64,000 nt of DNA from Parietichytrium sp. I65-24A. Taxonomy: Eukaryota; Sar; Bigyra; Thraustochytrida; Thraustochytriidae. The notes beneath the pieces were generated by a model that saw only the letters and a list, made by a program, of their open reading frames with translations, ran no database searches and had not been told where the DNA came from. Of the stretch, positions 9,729 to 19,074 are shown piece by piece (within the stretch, counting starts at the first letter, position 1; each line of letters opens with the position of its first letter). Location: positions 1,176,522 through 1,240,521 of the forward strand of contig BLSF01000003.1 of the NCBI GenBank assembly GCA_012862575.1, in the 5' to 3' direction. The position numbers and the translations under genes are program-made.

Positions 9729-10038
9729 ATCCGTCACCGAGTGCAGCAACGCCGTTAGAGCCCCAGTACCAATTGCCGTGGCCGCCATTACAGTGCCACT
9801 GGTTGACAGTGAATGAACATATCCATGGGCTGCAATCTCAATTCGAAGAGCTGCATTCTGATCCGCACGAGAGTTAGCGATATTCTATCATGGCAAGCAT
9901 GCGCTGGCTCTCAAAGTCAAGTCAAGTCAAGGCAAGGCAAGGCAAGGCAAGGCAAGGCAAGGCAAGGCAAGGCAAGGCAAGCAACTTTCGAGTGCACCCT
10001 ATTGATTCTCCGACAAGTAATGCATGCATTTCTGTTCT
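9729..10038 (-). repeat. Tandem copy B: duplicated 3' end of Tim17-family gene, enlarged by a GGCAA array
   Basis: A second copy of the same unit. It reads AATAIGTGALTALLHSVTDK and a stop on the minus strand. It is longer than copy A because of a short insertion near 9808-9830 and a (GGCAA)10 array at 9931-9980. Confidence 0.8.
9931..9980. repeat. (GGCAA)10 microsatellite
   Basis: Ten perfect GGCAA units, preceded by three AAGTC-type units. Copy A has only AAGTCAAGTCAACGCAAACAA at the matching place, so the array expanded after or during the duplication. Confidence 0.9.
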
Positions 10039-10504
10039 ACTTATCCGTCACCGAGTGCAGCAACGCCGTTAGCGCCCCAGTACCAATCGCCGTAGCCGCC
10101 ACCGCCGCCGGCGACCCACTCCTCGCTGCCAAGAGCGCGCCGGCCGCGCATCCCCCAACGAACACGCATCCCCAGTGCTTCGTTCCCGCAACCTTCTCCG
10201 CCGCGCAAGTCACCCCGCTAAACGCGCCCAGAAAGCACCCAAACATCGCCCCAGCCTGGCCCATGCTGCGCAGCCTCCGCGCGTACCCCGCGTACGCCGC
10301 AGTGGTACGGGACGACTGGGACGATTGGGACGAATGGGACGATTGGGACGCGGGGACCCAGCCGGTGGCGGCGAGCTCGTCGAGGGGATGGAAGTACGCG
10401 CCCCATGCGATGCCGACGAGAGCGCCGCGGATGACGCCATCGGCGGTGCGCGCGGAACAGCTGGGCTGGTAGCGAGTGTCCTCGCCGACGCGGGAGATGT
10501 CCAT
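10037..10504 (-). CDS. Tim17/Tim22/Tim23-family inner-membrane protein
   Basis: Seen: 155 residues from ATG 10504 (the frame extends upstream only to a GTG). Glycine- and alanine-rich hydrophobic helices in the Tim17 pattern lie at about 20-40 (GVIRGALVGIAWGAYFHPLD), 80-100 (GQAGAMFGCFLGAFSGVTCA), 108-125 and 130-148. Between the first and second lies a Ser/Gln-rich insert (SQSSHSSQSSQSS) made by a small GGGACGA DNA repeat. Known: this superfamily covers Tim17, Tim22, Tim23 and the complex I subunit NDUFA11/B14.7. Inferred: mitochondrial inner membrane, import or respiratory-complex role; I cannot choose the subfamily. It is transcribed divergently from metaxin. Its last 20 codons are duplicated twice downstream. 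Confidence 0.8.
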   Translation of the reverse strand: MDISRVGEDTRYQPSCSARTADGVIRGALVGIAWGAYFHPLDELAATGWVPASQSSHSSQSSQSSRTTAAYAGYARRLRSMGQAGAMFGCFLGAFSGVTCAAEKVAGTKHWGCVFVGGCAAGALLAARSGSPAAVAATAIGTGALTALLHSVTDK

Positions 10505-11387
10505 GGTCGGAAATAGAATGCGTGGGAGGGAGGGTGGGTGGGGGTGCGCGGGGACACTTTGGATCACTCAAACTTCAACTTGTGTGAGCTCTTGATGGGT
10601 GATGAACGATGAACCGGTTCTTCCAAAACCTAAACGCTTCTCTGAGAATGTGGGACAGAAATGGGACGCGATGTGTAATGTGTATGTGTGTGTAATGTTT
10701 AATGTGTACGCGCGGACATGGATCGGCGTCGTAAGTGTCCTCGCAGCGTAGTGTCTCACTAGGCTCAGCTAGTAAGGTGCCTTCCGCTTTTACATGTGAG
10801 GCGGAGAGCTCGCTAAGCGCATCTACGACTAACCGTAGGAAGGCGTCCAAAGGCGGGAATTGCGTTACGATGTGTACCTGCTATGTAGTATTTATAACAC
10901 TAGTTAGTGCAATCTTTTGCAAATTGGGTTCCGGAAACAAGCGTCCGTCCAAGAGAGCTCTTTTAAACCACGACACCCCTTTCCCATAGTGAAATACATA
11001 CAAACTGCGCACGCGTAGATTAAATTTCTCTCTCCTTGCCTGCAGCGAGGACCCTGGAGCCGATCCGCGTACGCCACCTCCCCACTCACCACCGCAAAGA
11101 ACCGTCCCCGAGGACGCACACTCATACACGCACACAGCAGTCCAACCTAGCATTTAAACTAGCCCCCGAGCGCCGTCCCGCGAGAGCAGCGTCGTCTGCA
11201 TTTGGTCCGCGCGTACAGACGCACTCACACGGAGCGAGCAAGAACCCAAGAACCCAAGAACCCGAGAACTCGAGGACCCAAGAACCCGAGAACTCGAGGA
11301 CCCGAGGACCGGGAGAGACGGAGAACCGGAGATAGCGAGAAAGCGAGAGAGCGAGAAAAGGGGAAAAGGAGAAAGGGACATCTCGCG
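10505..11387. other. Divergent promoter region between Tim17-family and metaxin genes
   Basis: About 880 bp between start codons facing away from each other. It contains a GTGTATGTGTGTGTAATG stretch near 10680 and an AGAACCC/GAGGACC tandem at 11240-11312 just before the metaxin ATG. No ATG-initiated frame looks coding. Confidence 0.6.
11240..11312. repeat. AGAACCC / CGAGGACC tandem
   Basis: Roughly nine imperfect 7-9 bp units lie in the presumed 5' untranslated region, 75 to 150 bases before the metaxin start codon. Confidence 0.8.
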
Positions 11388-12920
11388 ATGGATAACGTGG
11401 AGCTGGCGCAGTTCAGGCCGGCGTGGGCAGCGCAGCTGTACTTGCGCGCGGGAGGCGTCAGGCACGCGGTGGCCAATTGGAGGCACCCGCTGGCGTCCAA
11501 CGAGCGTCTTCCGAGGCTGCGCGCCGCCAACTCTGTCGCGAGCGGAGAGAAGGACGTGCTCGAGTACCTGGCGGAAGCGAAAAGAGGTGAGTGAGGCTAT
11601 GAGAAAGAATGTGAGAAATGTGAGAATGTGAGAATGTGAGAAATGTGAAAGTCGCAAACGCGAAAGCGATTCGATTGCACTTGCAATTGCAAAATTGCAA
11701 TTCATTAATTGCAAAATTGGGTTTTGCAATTATTTGCCGATTGTTGCAATTGCAATTGCAATGTCGCGAACGTGGATGGCTTCGAACGTGGTTCGTCTGC
11801 ATAGCTTGGTGGCGATGATAGTGAAAGCATGCCGAGTTGGTTCTGGATGAGTGGCAGGAGATACTTGGGCGATGGCCTGAATGAGTGTGGTTTCTGTCGT
11901 CTAGGATGAGTTCGTGGCGGACGCGGCTTGAGTTGAGCGATGAGAAGTTTTACCTTGCTGGAGAATTGATTGAATGTCTCGTTCTGTTGGTGGATGGTGG
12001 ATGGTGGAACCTGGAAGCATATTGTAATGTTTTTGTGAGGGACTGACGAATCGACCTGTTTCCTTCGAGTGGCAGGCACGAGTAGCGACCTCGACAGAGA
12101 GTTGACGGCATCGCAAAAGGCACAGGCGGCGGGATTTTCAAGTTTGGTTCGGCATGAGCTCACGGCTGCCTTGGAGTGGAGCAGGTGGGCCGATGACAGG
12201 CACTACTCCAAAGTAACCAGAAGGCTGCTGATGGCGTGCATACCGTTCCCGCTGAACATTGGCTGGTGTTGGGTGGAACGCAAGACTATTTTGCTTCGGC
12301 TCAAGATGCTTCATGGAATCACGGACGACAGAACTGCGAGAGACATTGCGTATAAGGCATATCAAGCATTTGCTGACCAGCTGACTTCCGCTTCCGCTGG
12401 GAGTGAGACTGGAGGTGAGGAGCGCTGGTTGTTCGCCAACACCGGGCCCACCTCCGCAGATTGCGTCCTGTTTGGGCATCTCATGGACGCCCTCCGGGAG
12501 CCGCTTGGCGCTCTCTTGCGCCGCGACTTTCCTGTCCTCGTGAGATACTGCCAGCGAATTCAGCGGGAATATTTTGACCAGCCGTCGCGAGAGATTGCAG
12601 CACTGTGCATCCCTCTCGGTGATCAACGCAATGTGTTTGCCAGTAGCGAAGGCTTCAACGACGTCTATGATTGCGCTGCTGCCGAGGCGTCCGGTTGGGG
12701 CGAAGGCTTTCTCCAGGACGGCAACTCCAAGGAAGGAGATGAGCTTTCTGCGAAGGAGAAAGAGTTTAGAGACGGAAGCAAGAATGCAATCATCTTTGCT
12801 GGCTCCGTCGTGGTGGCGTATCTGCTGTTCTCCAACACGATCGGATTTCGGTTCATATCAGCAGGGTCTCAAATTGATGATGGCGGTGCCGACGATGACG
12901 AAGAAGACGATATGGACTAG
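11388..12920 (+). CDS. Metaxin / SAM37-like outer-membrane import protein, two exons
   Basis: Seen: exon 1 11388-11586 and exon 2 12076-12920, joined by a 489 bp GTGAGT...GGCAG intron (phase 1, GACTGAC near its end), give 347 residues. The N-terminus (FRPAWAAQLYLRAGG, then an ASNERLPRL stretch) is the thioredoxin-like half and exon 2 opens the helical GST_C-like half, including ALEWSRWADDRHY. Near the C-terminus is a membrane span (about residues 301-323, NAIIFAGSVVVAYLLFSNTI), followed by an acidic tail DDEEDDMD. Known: metaxins act with the SAM/TOB complex in beta-barrel assembly at the mitochondrial outer membrane. Exon 2 alone lacks an ATG, which supports the splice. The divergent neighbour is a Tim17-family gene. 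Confidence 0.85.
11681..11762. repeat. TTGCAA/TGCAATT palindromic cluster in metaxin intron
   Basis: A dense run of self-complementary TTGCAATTGCAA words with poly-A/T spacers lies inside the metaxin intron. It follows a GAGAATGTGAGAAATGTG tandem (about 11606-11648). Confidence 0.85.
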
Positions 12921-13162
12921 TGCACCTAACCAGCTCCCGCTTTCAGAGCTTTCAAGATTACCAAGCTTGGTTTGGAGACTTTTCATTGGATTCAGACCAT
13001 TGTCAGCATCTTTCTCCATGATCTACGGCGGCTTGCGGTAGAGCTGGCCGGCCATCTCATCGAGTTTGAGCTTTGTTTAGACTGCTGAGTATGAAGTATA
13101 TTCCTCCATTCTGAATTCTTCTTGTGCGACGAAGCCGTGTTTTCTACTTTTTTATCTGAAAC

Positions 13163-13327
13163 TTAAAACCTCGTATGTCTTGACTTGCTGCGCCTCACGT
13201 TCCAGACGTCCTTGAGCACTGGCGTCCCGAAGTAATGGTGGCCAGCCATCTTGATCGGCGTCAATTCGACTTTTATCAGCTGACGAACAGTAAACACGAT
13301 CTCTTCTTCGAAGCGAAACAAGTCCAT
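13163..13327 (-). CDS. Candidate 54-residue protein, unknown
   Basis: Seen: an intact ATG-to-TAA frame on the minus strand encoding 54 residues. It starts MDLFRFEEEIVFTVRQL, contains IKMAGHHYFGTPVLKDVWN, and ends in a basic tail (RRSKSRHTRF). It sits alone between the convergent ends of metaxin and CDP-diacylglycerol synthase. An internal Met at residue 27 (MAGHHYFG) is an alternative start. About 110 bases upstream, another minus-strand frame reads LGLAVGLAVIYILRGHSHY, which could be a membrane exon, but I could not build a consistent splice. Known: many tiny mitochondrial complex subunits have this size and charge. Inferred: possibly one of these. The family is not recognised and it may be chance. 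Confidence 0.35.
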   Translation of the reverse strand: MDLFRFEEEIVFTVRQLIKVELTPIKMAGHHYFGTPVLKDVWNVRRSKSRHTRF

Positions 13328-13767
13328 ACTCCCTGGATACTAGCTAGCCTAGATAAGCTTCTGATACTGATACTGACTTGCGCAGCTTTTCCTTTTAGCC
13401 AGCCACCTGTGTGACCATCGTGCTTATGTGAGCAGAGAGTAATGCGAATGGCCTCTCAAAATATAAATTACTGCCAAACCGACGGCCAGCCCTAAATTCT
13501 GTGCTTCTGCAAAATTCTTAATTACTTATGTAGATGGCGGTATCGAGTTGACCTCTGCGTTTGTCGGGAAGTTGCAATGTTTAGAGAGAATGGGACCATG
13601 AGTTCAATCATGCGAAGAACGCGCCAGAGGGCACACTAGTCACACGCCACGCCAGAGAACTGCGCTGACCTCGACGAGGAAACGAAAGACACTACCAGCA
13701 GCGGCGAACACGGCAGGTGGAGATCTCCACTGTGCGGCTCGTACAAAGATGTAATTTTCACCGGCAA
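13328..13767. other. Intergenic stretch, possible unresolved small exon
   Basis: About 440 bp at a convergent junction. Only the hydrophobic minus-strand frame around 13433-13500 (QNLGLAVGLAVIYILRGH) stands out. No complete gene can be assembled from it. Confidence 0.4.
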
Positions 13768-15069
13768 TTATCCTTGGATCAACCCTTCATTTGCCAAACC
13801 CGCTCCAAGCCTTTCATAGATGTCCATTTTGTCTTTAGTTGAAAGCTCCATCAACAGCCGCAGCACAACATCAGGGTCAGGAGCAGACATCGTGATCTTT
13901 GCGATCCGGGCCTGGTAGTATACGTAAACGAACATGCCCATTAGAACTTGGCAATCCATTCGGTCCGTGACACCGCCATGGCCAGGGATGACATTATCAA
14001 AGTCCTTGACGCGGAATGTGCGCTTGAACCCAGAGGCAAAGAATCCGCCAAAAGGGGCAACCAATGATGCAAACACCGCCATCCAAAACACATGCTCGTC
14101 CATAGGTTGCATTTGGAGGTCCTGCAGCATTTCGGGCAGAAGATCCACAAACTTATTACCAAGCATAGACCGAATCGAGCGGTACTCGAAGACCGGGCTC
14201 GGCGTGCAGTCTGGCCAGTACTCCAGGCGGAAGCCGCGGCGCTCACAGATCATCAAATTGGTGCGGCTCAGCAATCTGGAGAACAAGAATGCCCATATCA
14301 TAGTCGCAAACCAGCCTCCAATAAAACCCTCCCAAGTTTTCTTAGGAGACAATTTGATCAGAGGAGTACGGCCAATGAAGAAGCCGAAAATGTATGCCCA
14401 GATGTCATTGCAGATGACAAGCGAGCAGGGCAGCAAGAACCAAATTAAGCCATGAAACATGTTGGACACTAGGAATGCGCTCTGCACGACCACGATGAGA
14501 AGAGTAACATGGCAGTATGCAAATTGCTTGAACTGGTACTTGTAGTACTTCTTCTTGAGACTCCACACGAACATGATCAGCCCAAACGCGTACAGGAGGA
14601 AAGCGTAAAGCGAAAGCCGGCGAAAGTGGTCTGACAGCTTGAAGCCAAGGTGGTGCTTGAGCGAGTGCATGAGAAAATGCGGTTGAAGCTCACTGAGGTA
14701 CACGAAACCCGAGCACACCAGAAACCAATACCAGTACAGAAATTTGAACCCTGGCAAGTCCCGTTCACTGGACTCGTTAATTTGAATGTTGACGAGTTCG
14801 CGGTACATCATCGCCTGCAACACGAAGACGAGCAAGGCGCATCCAAGCTGCTGCAAGTACACTACAGTGAACAGGAACAAGAGGATCATCACAAGCGACC
14901 ACAGCGCCCTCTGCACGAAACTCTGAAACTTAGTCTGCGAGTCGACTAGCAATGTCACTTTCTCCTTGACGTCGTCCAGCTCCACAGATGACGCAGAGTT
15001 GACGCGCTCCAGCGTCGCTTCTTTCTCGCCATCCCCGCTCCCCTTAGGATTTCTCTTTCGCACTGTCAT
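13768..15069 (-). CDS. Phosphatidate cytidylyltransferase (CDP-diacylglycerol synthase)
   Basis: Seen: 433 residues, start at ATG 15069 (upstream extension begins at TTG). A charged N-terminus with a coiled-coil-like stretch precedes about eight hydrophobic segments. The family signature is near residues 343-370: S-G-F-K-R-T-F-R-V-K-D-F, then IPGHGGVTDRMD. Known: the enzyme makes CDP-diacylglycerol from phosphatidic acid and CTP, the branch point to phosphatidylinositol and cardiolipin, in ER (eukaryotic type) membranes. Size and N-terminal layout fit eukaryotic CDS rather than the shorter bacterial CdsA. No intron is needed. It is transcribed divergently from CPSF73, about 1.7 kb away. Confidence 0.93.
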   Translation of the reverse strand: MTVRKRNPKGSGDGEKEATLERVNSASSVELDDVKEKVTLLVDSQTKFQSFVQRALWSLVMILLFLFTVVYLQQLGCALLVFVLQAMMYRELVNIQINESSERDLPGFKFLYWYWFLVCSGFVYLSELQPHFLMHSLKHHLGFKLSDHFRRLSLYAFLLYAFGLIMFVWSLKKKYYKYQFKQFAYCHVTLLIVVVQSAFLVSNMFHGLIWFLLPCSLVICNDIWAYIFGFFIGRTPLIKLSPKKTWEGFIGGWFATMIWAFLFSRLLSRTNLMICERRGFRLEYWPDCTPSPVFEYRSIRSMLGNKFVDLLPEMLQDLQMQPMDEHVFWMAVFASLVAPFGGFFASGFKRTFRVKDFDNVIPGHGGVTDRMDCQVLMGMFVYVYYQARIAKITMSAPDPDVVLRLLMELSTKDKMDIYERLGAGLANEGLIQG

Positions 15070-16752
15070 TTTTCTCTGCCTTTCCAAGCTCCACAATCAA
15101 CCAGATCCACACACTCTGACCAGCTTCAGGGGAAAGAGAATATCGTGGCAGACAAATGCCGAGTTTCAATTCACACAGCGAGCATCCGATCAATCCACCA
15201 AACACAATGTCAGCGAACCCTTTCTCACAATTCTACAGTAACCAACAAGCCATTTTCCCCAGCGGGGTCTCCGTTCCAACCACATCAACTCCAATCCTAC
15301 TGCGAGCATGCAATCCAAGTCGCATCGTCCAAAAGCACAGAATTGCACATCCACAAGAGCACCATTTTCGCACGAGGTCTCCTCGAACAACTCCCATACA
15401 TCTCCATACATCCATCTCTCACACGGAACAACCCTGCCTGCGACCCCGAGCTCCTAATTTCGCGCGCTCACTTACCCCGACGAACAAAAACGAACGAAAC
15501 GAACGAGGACCGTTCCCTTTGACGCTCCTATCCAAACGAATAGCTGATGCGTACGCCGTGCTCAGCGCGTACCCTTTAACAGCTTTTGTTTCTCCCTCTC
15601 ATCTCTTTGGAACAGTCTTATCCTCACAGAAGCTACTGCTTGAATATGATAAACGCTAGAAGACCTGGCAGGGTCGATTGTGCCATTAAGGAGCGCGGGG
15701 AAACAAGCCGAAGAAATGATGTGCAGCGCGGCGGCGGGGTTTAAGTGGTAAATGGTAAAGGAGGCTCAGAAATGCGTAGAAAGGTGTTCATTCACTCTTT
15801 GGCAGTTGCGAGAGCTTTGTTGTGTATTTATATACCGACGCAATTGATAGCTTATTCGCCTCGCGCACTTTTTTAAACCGAAAGAGTTCGGAATATTGAA
15901 CGCAATCTTGAACCTGATGATCAGTCGCAAGCTCAGAAAAAGATCCTCAACTTCCCACTCGCACAAATGAAATCTGAAACTGTAAATTTATAAACGAAGT
16001 CCCCGCCTACCTGAAACAATAACATCGAACTAGCCTCCCTTCTGCCAAGTCACGAGACAAAACTGTGTGGTAAGTGTGGTACTAGCTAGAGTACCACTCA
16101 GTAACTAAAAAACTTTTTCTGCACGTAGAACGATTCTCTGTTCGAGAGCAGCTCTTTGATCACGAACAGTTCGTTGGGCACAAGATTTTTGTTTTCTGTT
16201 TTCTGTGGCATTGCGCAGTCCAACTTCAGAAGGCGCGTACATCGGCGAATTAAAAGTGTCCTCACGGCGAATTATTTGGCTGACTGGGTGTACGCGGACG
16301 GCGAATAAAGGCTGCGGTATTGTCAGCGGGTAATTAGCAGTTGGATAGAGAGATCTGGGGGTGGTCAGAGGATCGACGGGAAGGAGAACGCGTGCTGGCG
16401 TGGATGCCTTCATATATATCATATATATATATACATATATATATACAGGTGTAAATTTGGACTCTTCGGTGAGAAAAGATATATCAGCGCGAATAGGATT
16501 TGGGGGAAGATCTGTTGTCCGTGCGAAAAGGTGTTTGGATCTCTGGAGGTTGAACTGATTGAACTGTGGAGTGGAATTTATTCTTGGACTGGCATTTTAG
16601 GTTTTGAAGATATTGCATATTGCATATATTCCATATTGCACATTGCATATTGCATATCGACTCGAGACCGCAAACGTCAATTTTGTTCTGTCTTTGTGTC
16701 TTGACGGTATTGTGTAGGGCTGTTCTTCTCGGATTCGTAGTTGTTAGGGACG
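15070..16752. other. Divergent intergenic region, no supported gene
   Basis: About 1.7 kb between CDP-diacylglycerol synthase (-) and CPSF73 (+). A plus-strand open frame at 15156-15659 (internal ATG 15207) has unremarkable composition and no domain. An AT dinucleotide tract lies at 16411-16446, and TATTGCATA words recur at about 16609-16660, just upstream of CPSF73. Confidence 0.55.
16411..16446. repeat. (AT)n-rich microsatellite
   Basis: Interrupted ATATAT runs with CATATATATC boundaries, about 310 bp upstream of the CPSF73 start. Confidence 0.9.
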
Positions 16753-19074
16753 ATGAAGCGCAGAGGTCAGGGAGATGATGGACAGGTGAACCTGTGGGAG
16801 GACTCGAACACACTTACGTTCACTCCGCTTGGATCCGGTCGCGAAGTGGGAAGGTCTTGTCATCTTTTGGAGTTTCAGGGTAAGAGGGTTATGCTTGATT
16901 GCGGAATCCACCCTGGTCGCGAAGGAGACAATATGTTGCCGTACCTCACCATTGACCGAGTCAACTTGAATGAAGTGGATCTCTTGCTCATTTCACACTT
17001 CCACCTCGACCATGCTGCATCGCTCCCTTACCTCACGGAAAGGACGTCTTTCAAAGGTCAAGTGTACATGACGAGTAGCACGAAAGCAGTGCTTCGTCTG
17101 GTGCTGACGGATTACGCGCGGATTCTCGCAAACGACCCACACAATCGTCCTATTTATACGCTGGAGGAGCTGCAGAGATGCCTTGAAAAGTGCCAGACGG
17201 TGGGATTTCACCAGACCATTGAGGTGGAGGGCATCAAGATTACGCCATACTATGCTGGGCACGTCCTCGGGGCGGCCATGTTTTTGATGGAGATTGCAGG
17301 CGTGAAGATCTTGTACACAGGTGACTATTCTCGAGAAGATGACCGACATCTCAAGGGGGCAGAGATTCCTGCAATCACTCCAGATGTTCTCATCGTGGAG
17401 TCTACGTTTGGTATGATGGTGCACGAGTCGCGAGAGCTGCGTGAAAAGAGGTTCACCGAATCCGTGGAAAAGATTGTCCGTCGAGGAGGCAACTGTCTTA
17501 TTCCCATGGGCGCCTTGGGTGGTGCGCAGGAACTTTTGCTGATTCTTGAAGACCACTGGAATCGCCATCCCGCGCTGAAAGGCATTCCGATCTATCACAC
17601 CTCACGTATTGCGAATGAAGCTATCAAGATTTACAGAAGTTTCATGAATGCCATGAATGATCAGATCCGCAGTATGCAGCACACAGACCCATGGGCATTC
17701 GAAAACGTTGGTAGCTTGGGAGAGAACGAAGAAATCGTGGGCCCAGCCGTGGTGTTGGCGAGCCCTGGATATCTGCAGAGCGGGAAATCGCGGAAACTAT
17801 TCGAACAGTGGTGCTCAGATCGTAAAAACGGGGTGATTCTGGCGGGATACAGTGTTGAGGGAACTCTTGCAAAGGACTTGTCCAGGGAGACCTTGACAGA
17901 AATTACTTCTTTAAATGGTGTCATTCTGCGCGTCGAGTGTGAGGTGAAGACCATCACGTTCGCAGCGCACTCTGATTTTATTGGGACCAAGTCTTTCGTG
18001 GACCAGCTGCGGCCTAAAAATATCATTTTTGTTCACGGAGAAATGGAGCAGATGAATCGACTGAAGAAAGAACTGAAGAACAACGCTGCTCAGCTAAAGC
18101 TAGAAACGGAGTTCTTTACCCCAGATAATTGTACAAGCGTCTTCCTGAAGTTTCAAGAGCAGCGAATCGTGAAAGCCTTCGGCGGAGAGCTTGTACAGAA
18201 GCGAATGCGCACGGAGGGGAGTAGGGTTGCCGCTTACTTGGTGCGCCAGGATTTCACTGACCGCCTCATCGCAACGGAGGATATCAGGTTGTACACGCAA
18301 CTTAAAACGGCAACTGTCAAGCAGAAATTGCACATTCGTTTCCACATGAAATTGGAGTCCTTGGAGTCGTGTGTCAAAAAGTTGTTCCGCGTGGAGCGAG
18401 AAGGAACCAACAAGCTGCATATACACAACAAGGTGGAACTTTTACTGAAGAACAACGTGGCATGTATAACATGGGAGGCTTCGCCCTCTACAGATATGAT
18501 TGCGGACGCCCTTTGTGCTATCATCATGCAGGCAGAAGGCGGAATACCAGCTGTCCGCGTCGGAACGTGCTGCTCGGCCCATGCTCACGGCCACCCACAT
18601 CATCATGCCCCGATTTCAGAAGATAGCGAGCCTCTGGATCCATCCAAAGACTCTTTAGCCGCGTCTTCCAAAGAAAATTCAGCAAGCGGCACGGCTACGG
18701 CTCCTGAGGACCACAACTCGGAAGAAGCTATTTTGACGGAGAAGAAAGCCCGCGAGGCTCTCAAAGAGGAGCTTGAGCAACGGCGCGCAAAGGCGCTTGC
18801 TGGAGGGGCTAACCCGGCACAAGTGCGAAATAATTCTCAAACTGCCGATTTAATTTTGCGGGTTCTTGAAGAGAGTTTTGGGCCTACAGCGATCCAGCTG
18901 GATGAAACGGCTGTAAAAATACAAACTGCCCAGGGCTCTTTCGTGAACCTGATATTTGACGATGCTGGCCACGTGACAGATATCATCTCGGACCAGCCTG
19001 GCCAGGACGTGTTGGTCCAGCGTGTGAAAACCGTGGTTTCAATTGCCAACCAGACTGTTCACCCAGTTGTCTAA
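16753..19074 (+). CDS. CPSF3: CPSF73-like pre-mRNA 3'-end endonuclease
   Basis: Seen: 773 residues from ATG 16753. The metallo-beta-lactamase fold carries H82-F-H84-L-D86-H87 (HFHLDHAASLPYL) after LDCGIHPG. Further metal ligands follow in HVLGAAMF, TGDYSRED and AAHSDF. The beta-CASP region lies between about residues 225 and 415, and a CPSF73-type C-terminal domain follows. A His-rich loop (HAHGHPHHH) near residue 614 and a charged KEELEQRRAKAL helix near 673 lie in that C-terminal part. Known: CPSF73 is the nuclease that cuts pre-mRNA at the poly(A) site inside the nuclear CPSF complex. Length is somewhat above the 684 residues of the human protein. All catalytic motifs are intact, so it should be active. 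Confidence 0.96.
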   Translation: MKRRGQGDDGQVNLWEDSNTLTFTPLGSGREVGRSCHLLEFQGKRVMLDCGIHPGREGDNMLPYLTIDRVNLNEVDLLLISHFHLDHAASLPYLTERTSFKGQVYMTSSTKAVLRLVLTDYARILANDPHNRPIYTLEELQRCLEKCQTVGFHQTIEVEGIKITPYYAGHVLGAAMFLMEIAGVKILYTGDYSREDDRHLKGAEIPAITPDVLIVESTFGMMVHESRELREKRFTESVEKIVRRGGNCLIPMGALGGAQELLLILEDHWNRHPALKGIPIYHTSRIANEAIKIYRSFMNAMNDQIRSMQHTDPWAFENVGSLGENEEIVGPAVVLASPGYLQSGKSRKLFEQWCSDRKNGVILAGYSVEGTLAKDLSRETLTEITSLNGVILRVECEVKTITFAAHSDFIGTKSFVDQLRPKNIIFVHGEMEQMNRLKKELKNNAAQLKLETEFFTPDNCTSVFLKFQEQRIVKAFGGELVQKRMRTEGSRVAAYLVRQDFTDRLIATEDIRLYTQLKTATVKQKLHIRFHMKLESLESCVKKLFRVEREGTNKLHIHNKVELLLKNNVACITWEASPSTDMIADALCAIIMQAEGGIPAVRVGTCCSAHAHGHPHHHAPISEDSEPLDPSKDSLAASSKENSASGTATAPEDHNSEEAILTEKKAREALKEELEQRRAKALAGGANPAQVRNNSQTADLILRVLEESFGPTAIQLDETAVKIQTAQGSFVNLIFDDAGHVTDIISDQPGQDVLVQRVKTVVSIANQTVHPVV

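Larger units (their letters stand above)
8463..10036. other. Intergenic region with assembly gap and duplicated Tim17-gene 3' ends
   Basis: About 1.6 kb. It holds an 11-base N gap inside a G tract, ordinary AT-rich sequence to about 9460, and then two tandem partial copies of the end of the neighbouring Tim17-family gene. Plus-strand frames over the copies (for example 9056-9685) are shadows of the duplicated sequence, not genes. Confidence 0.65.

Noticed and set aside
15156-15659. 167-codon plus-strand frame between CDP-diacylglycerol synthase and CPSF73
   Set aside because: Composition is Ser/Pro/His-rich without pattern, and it sits in what should be a divergent promoter and 5' flank.
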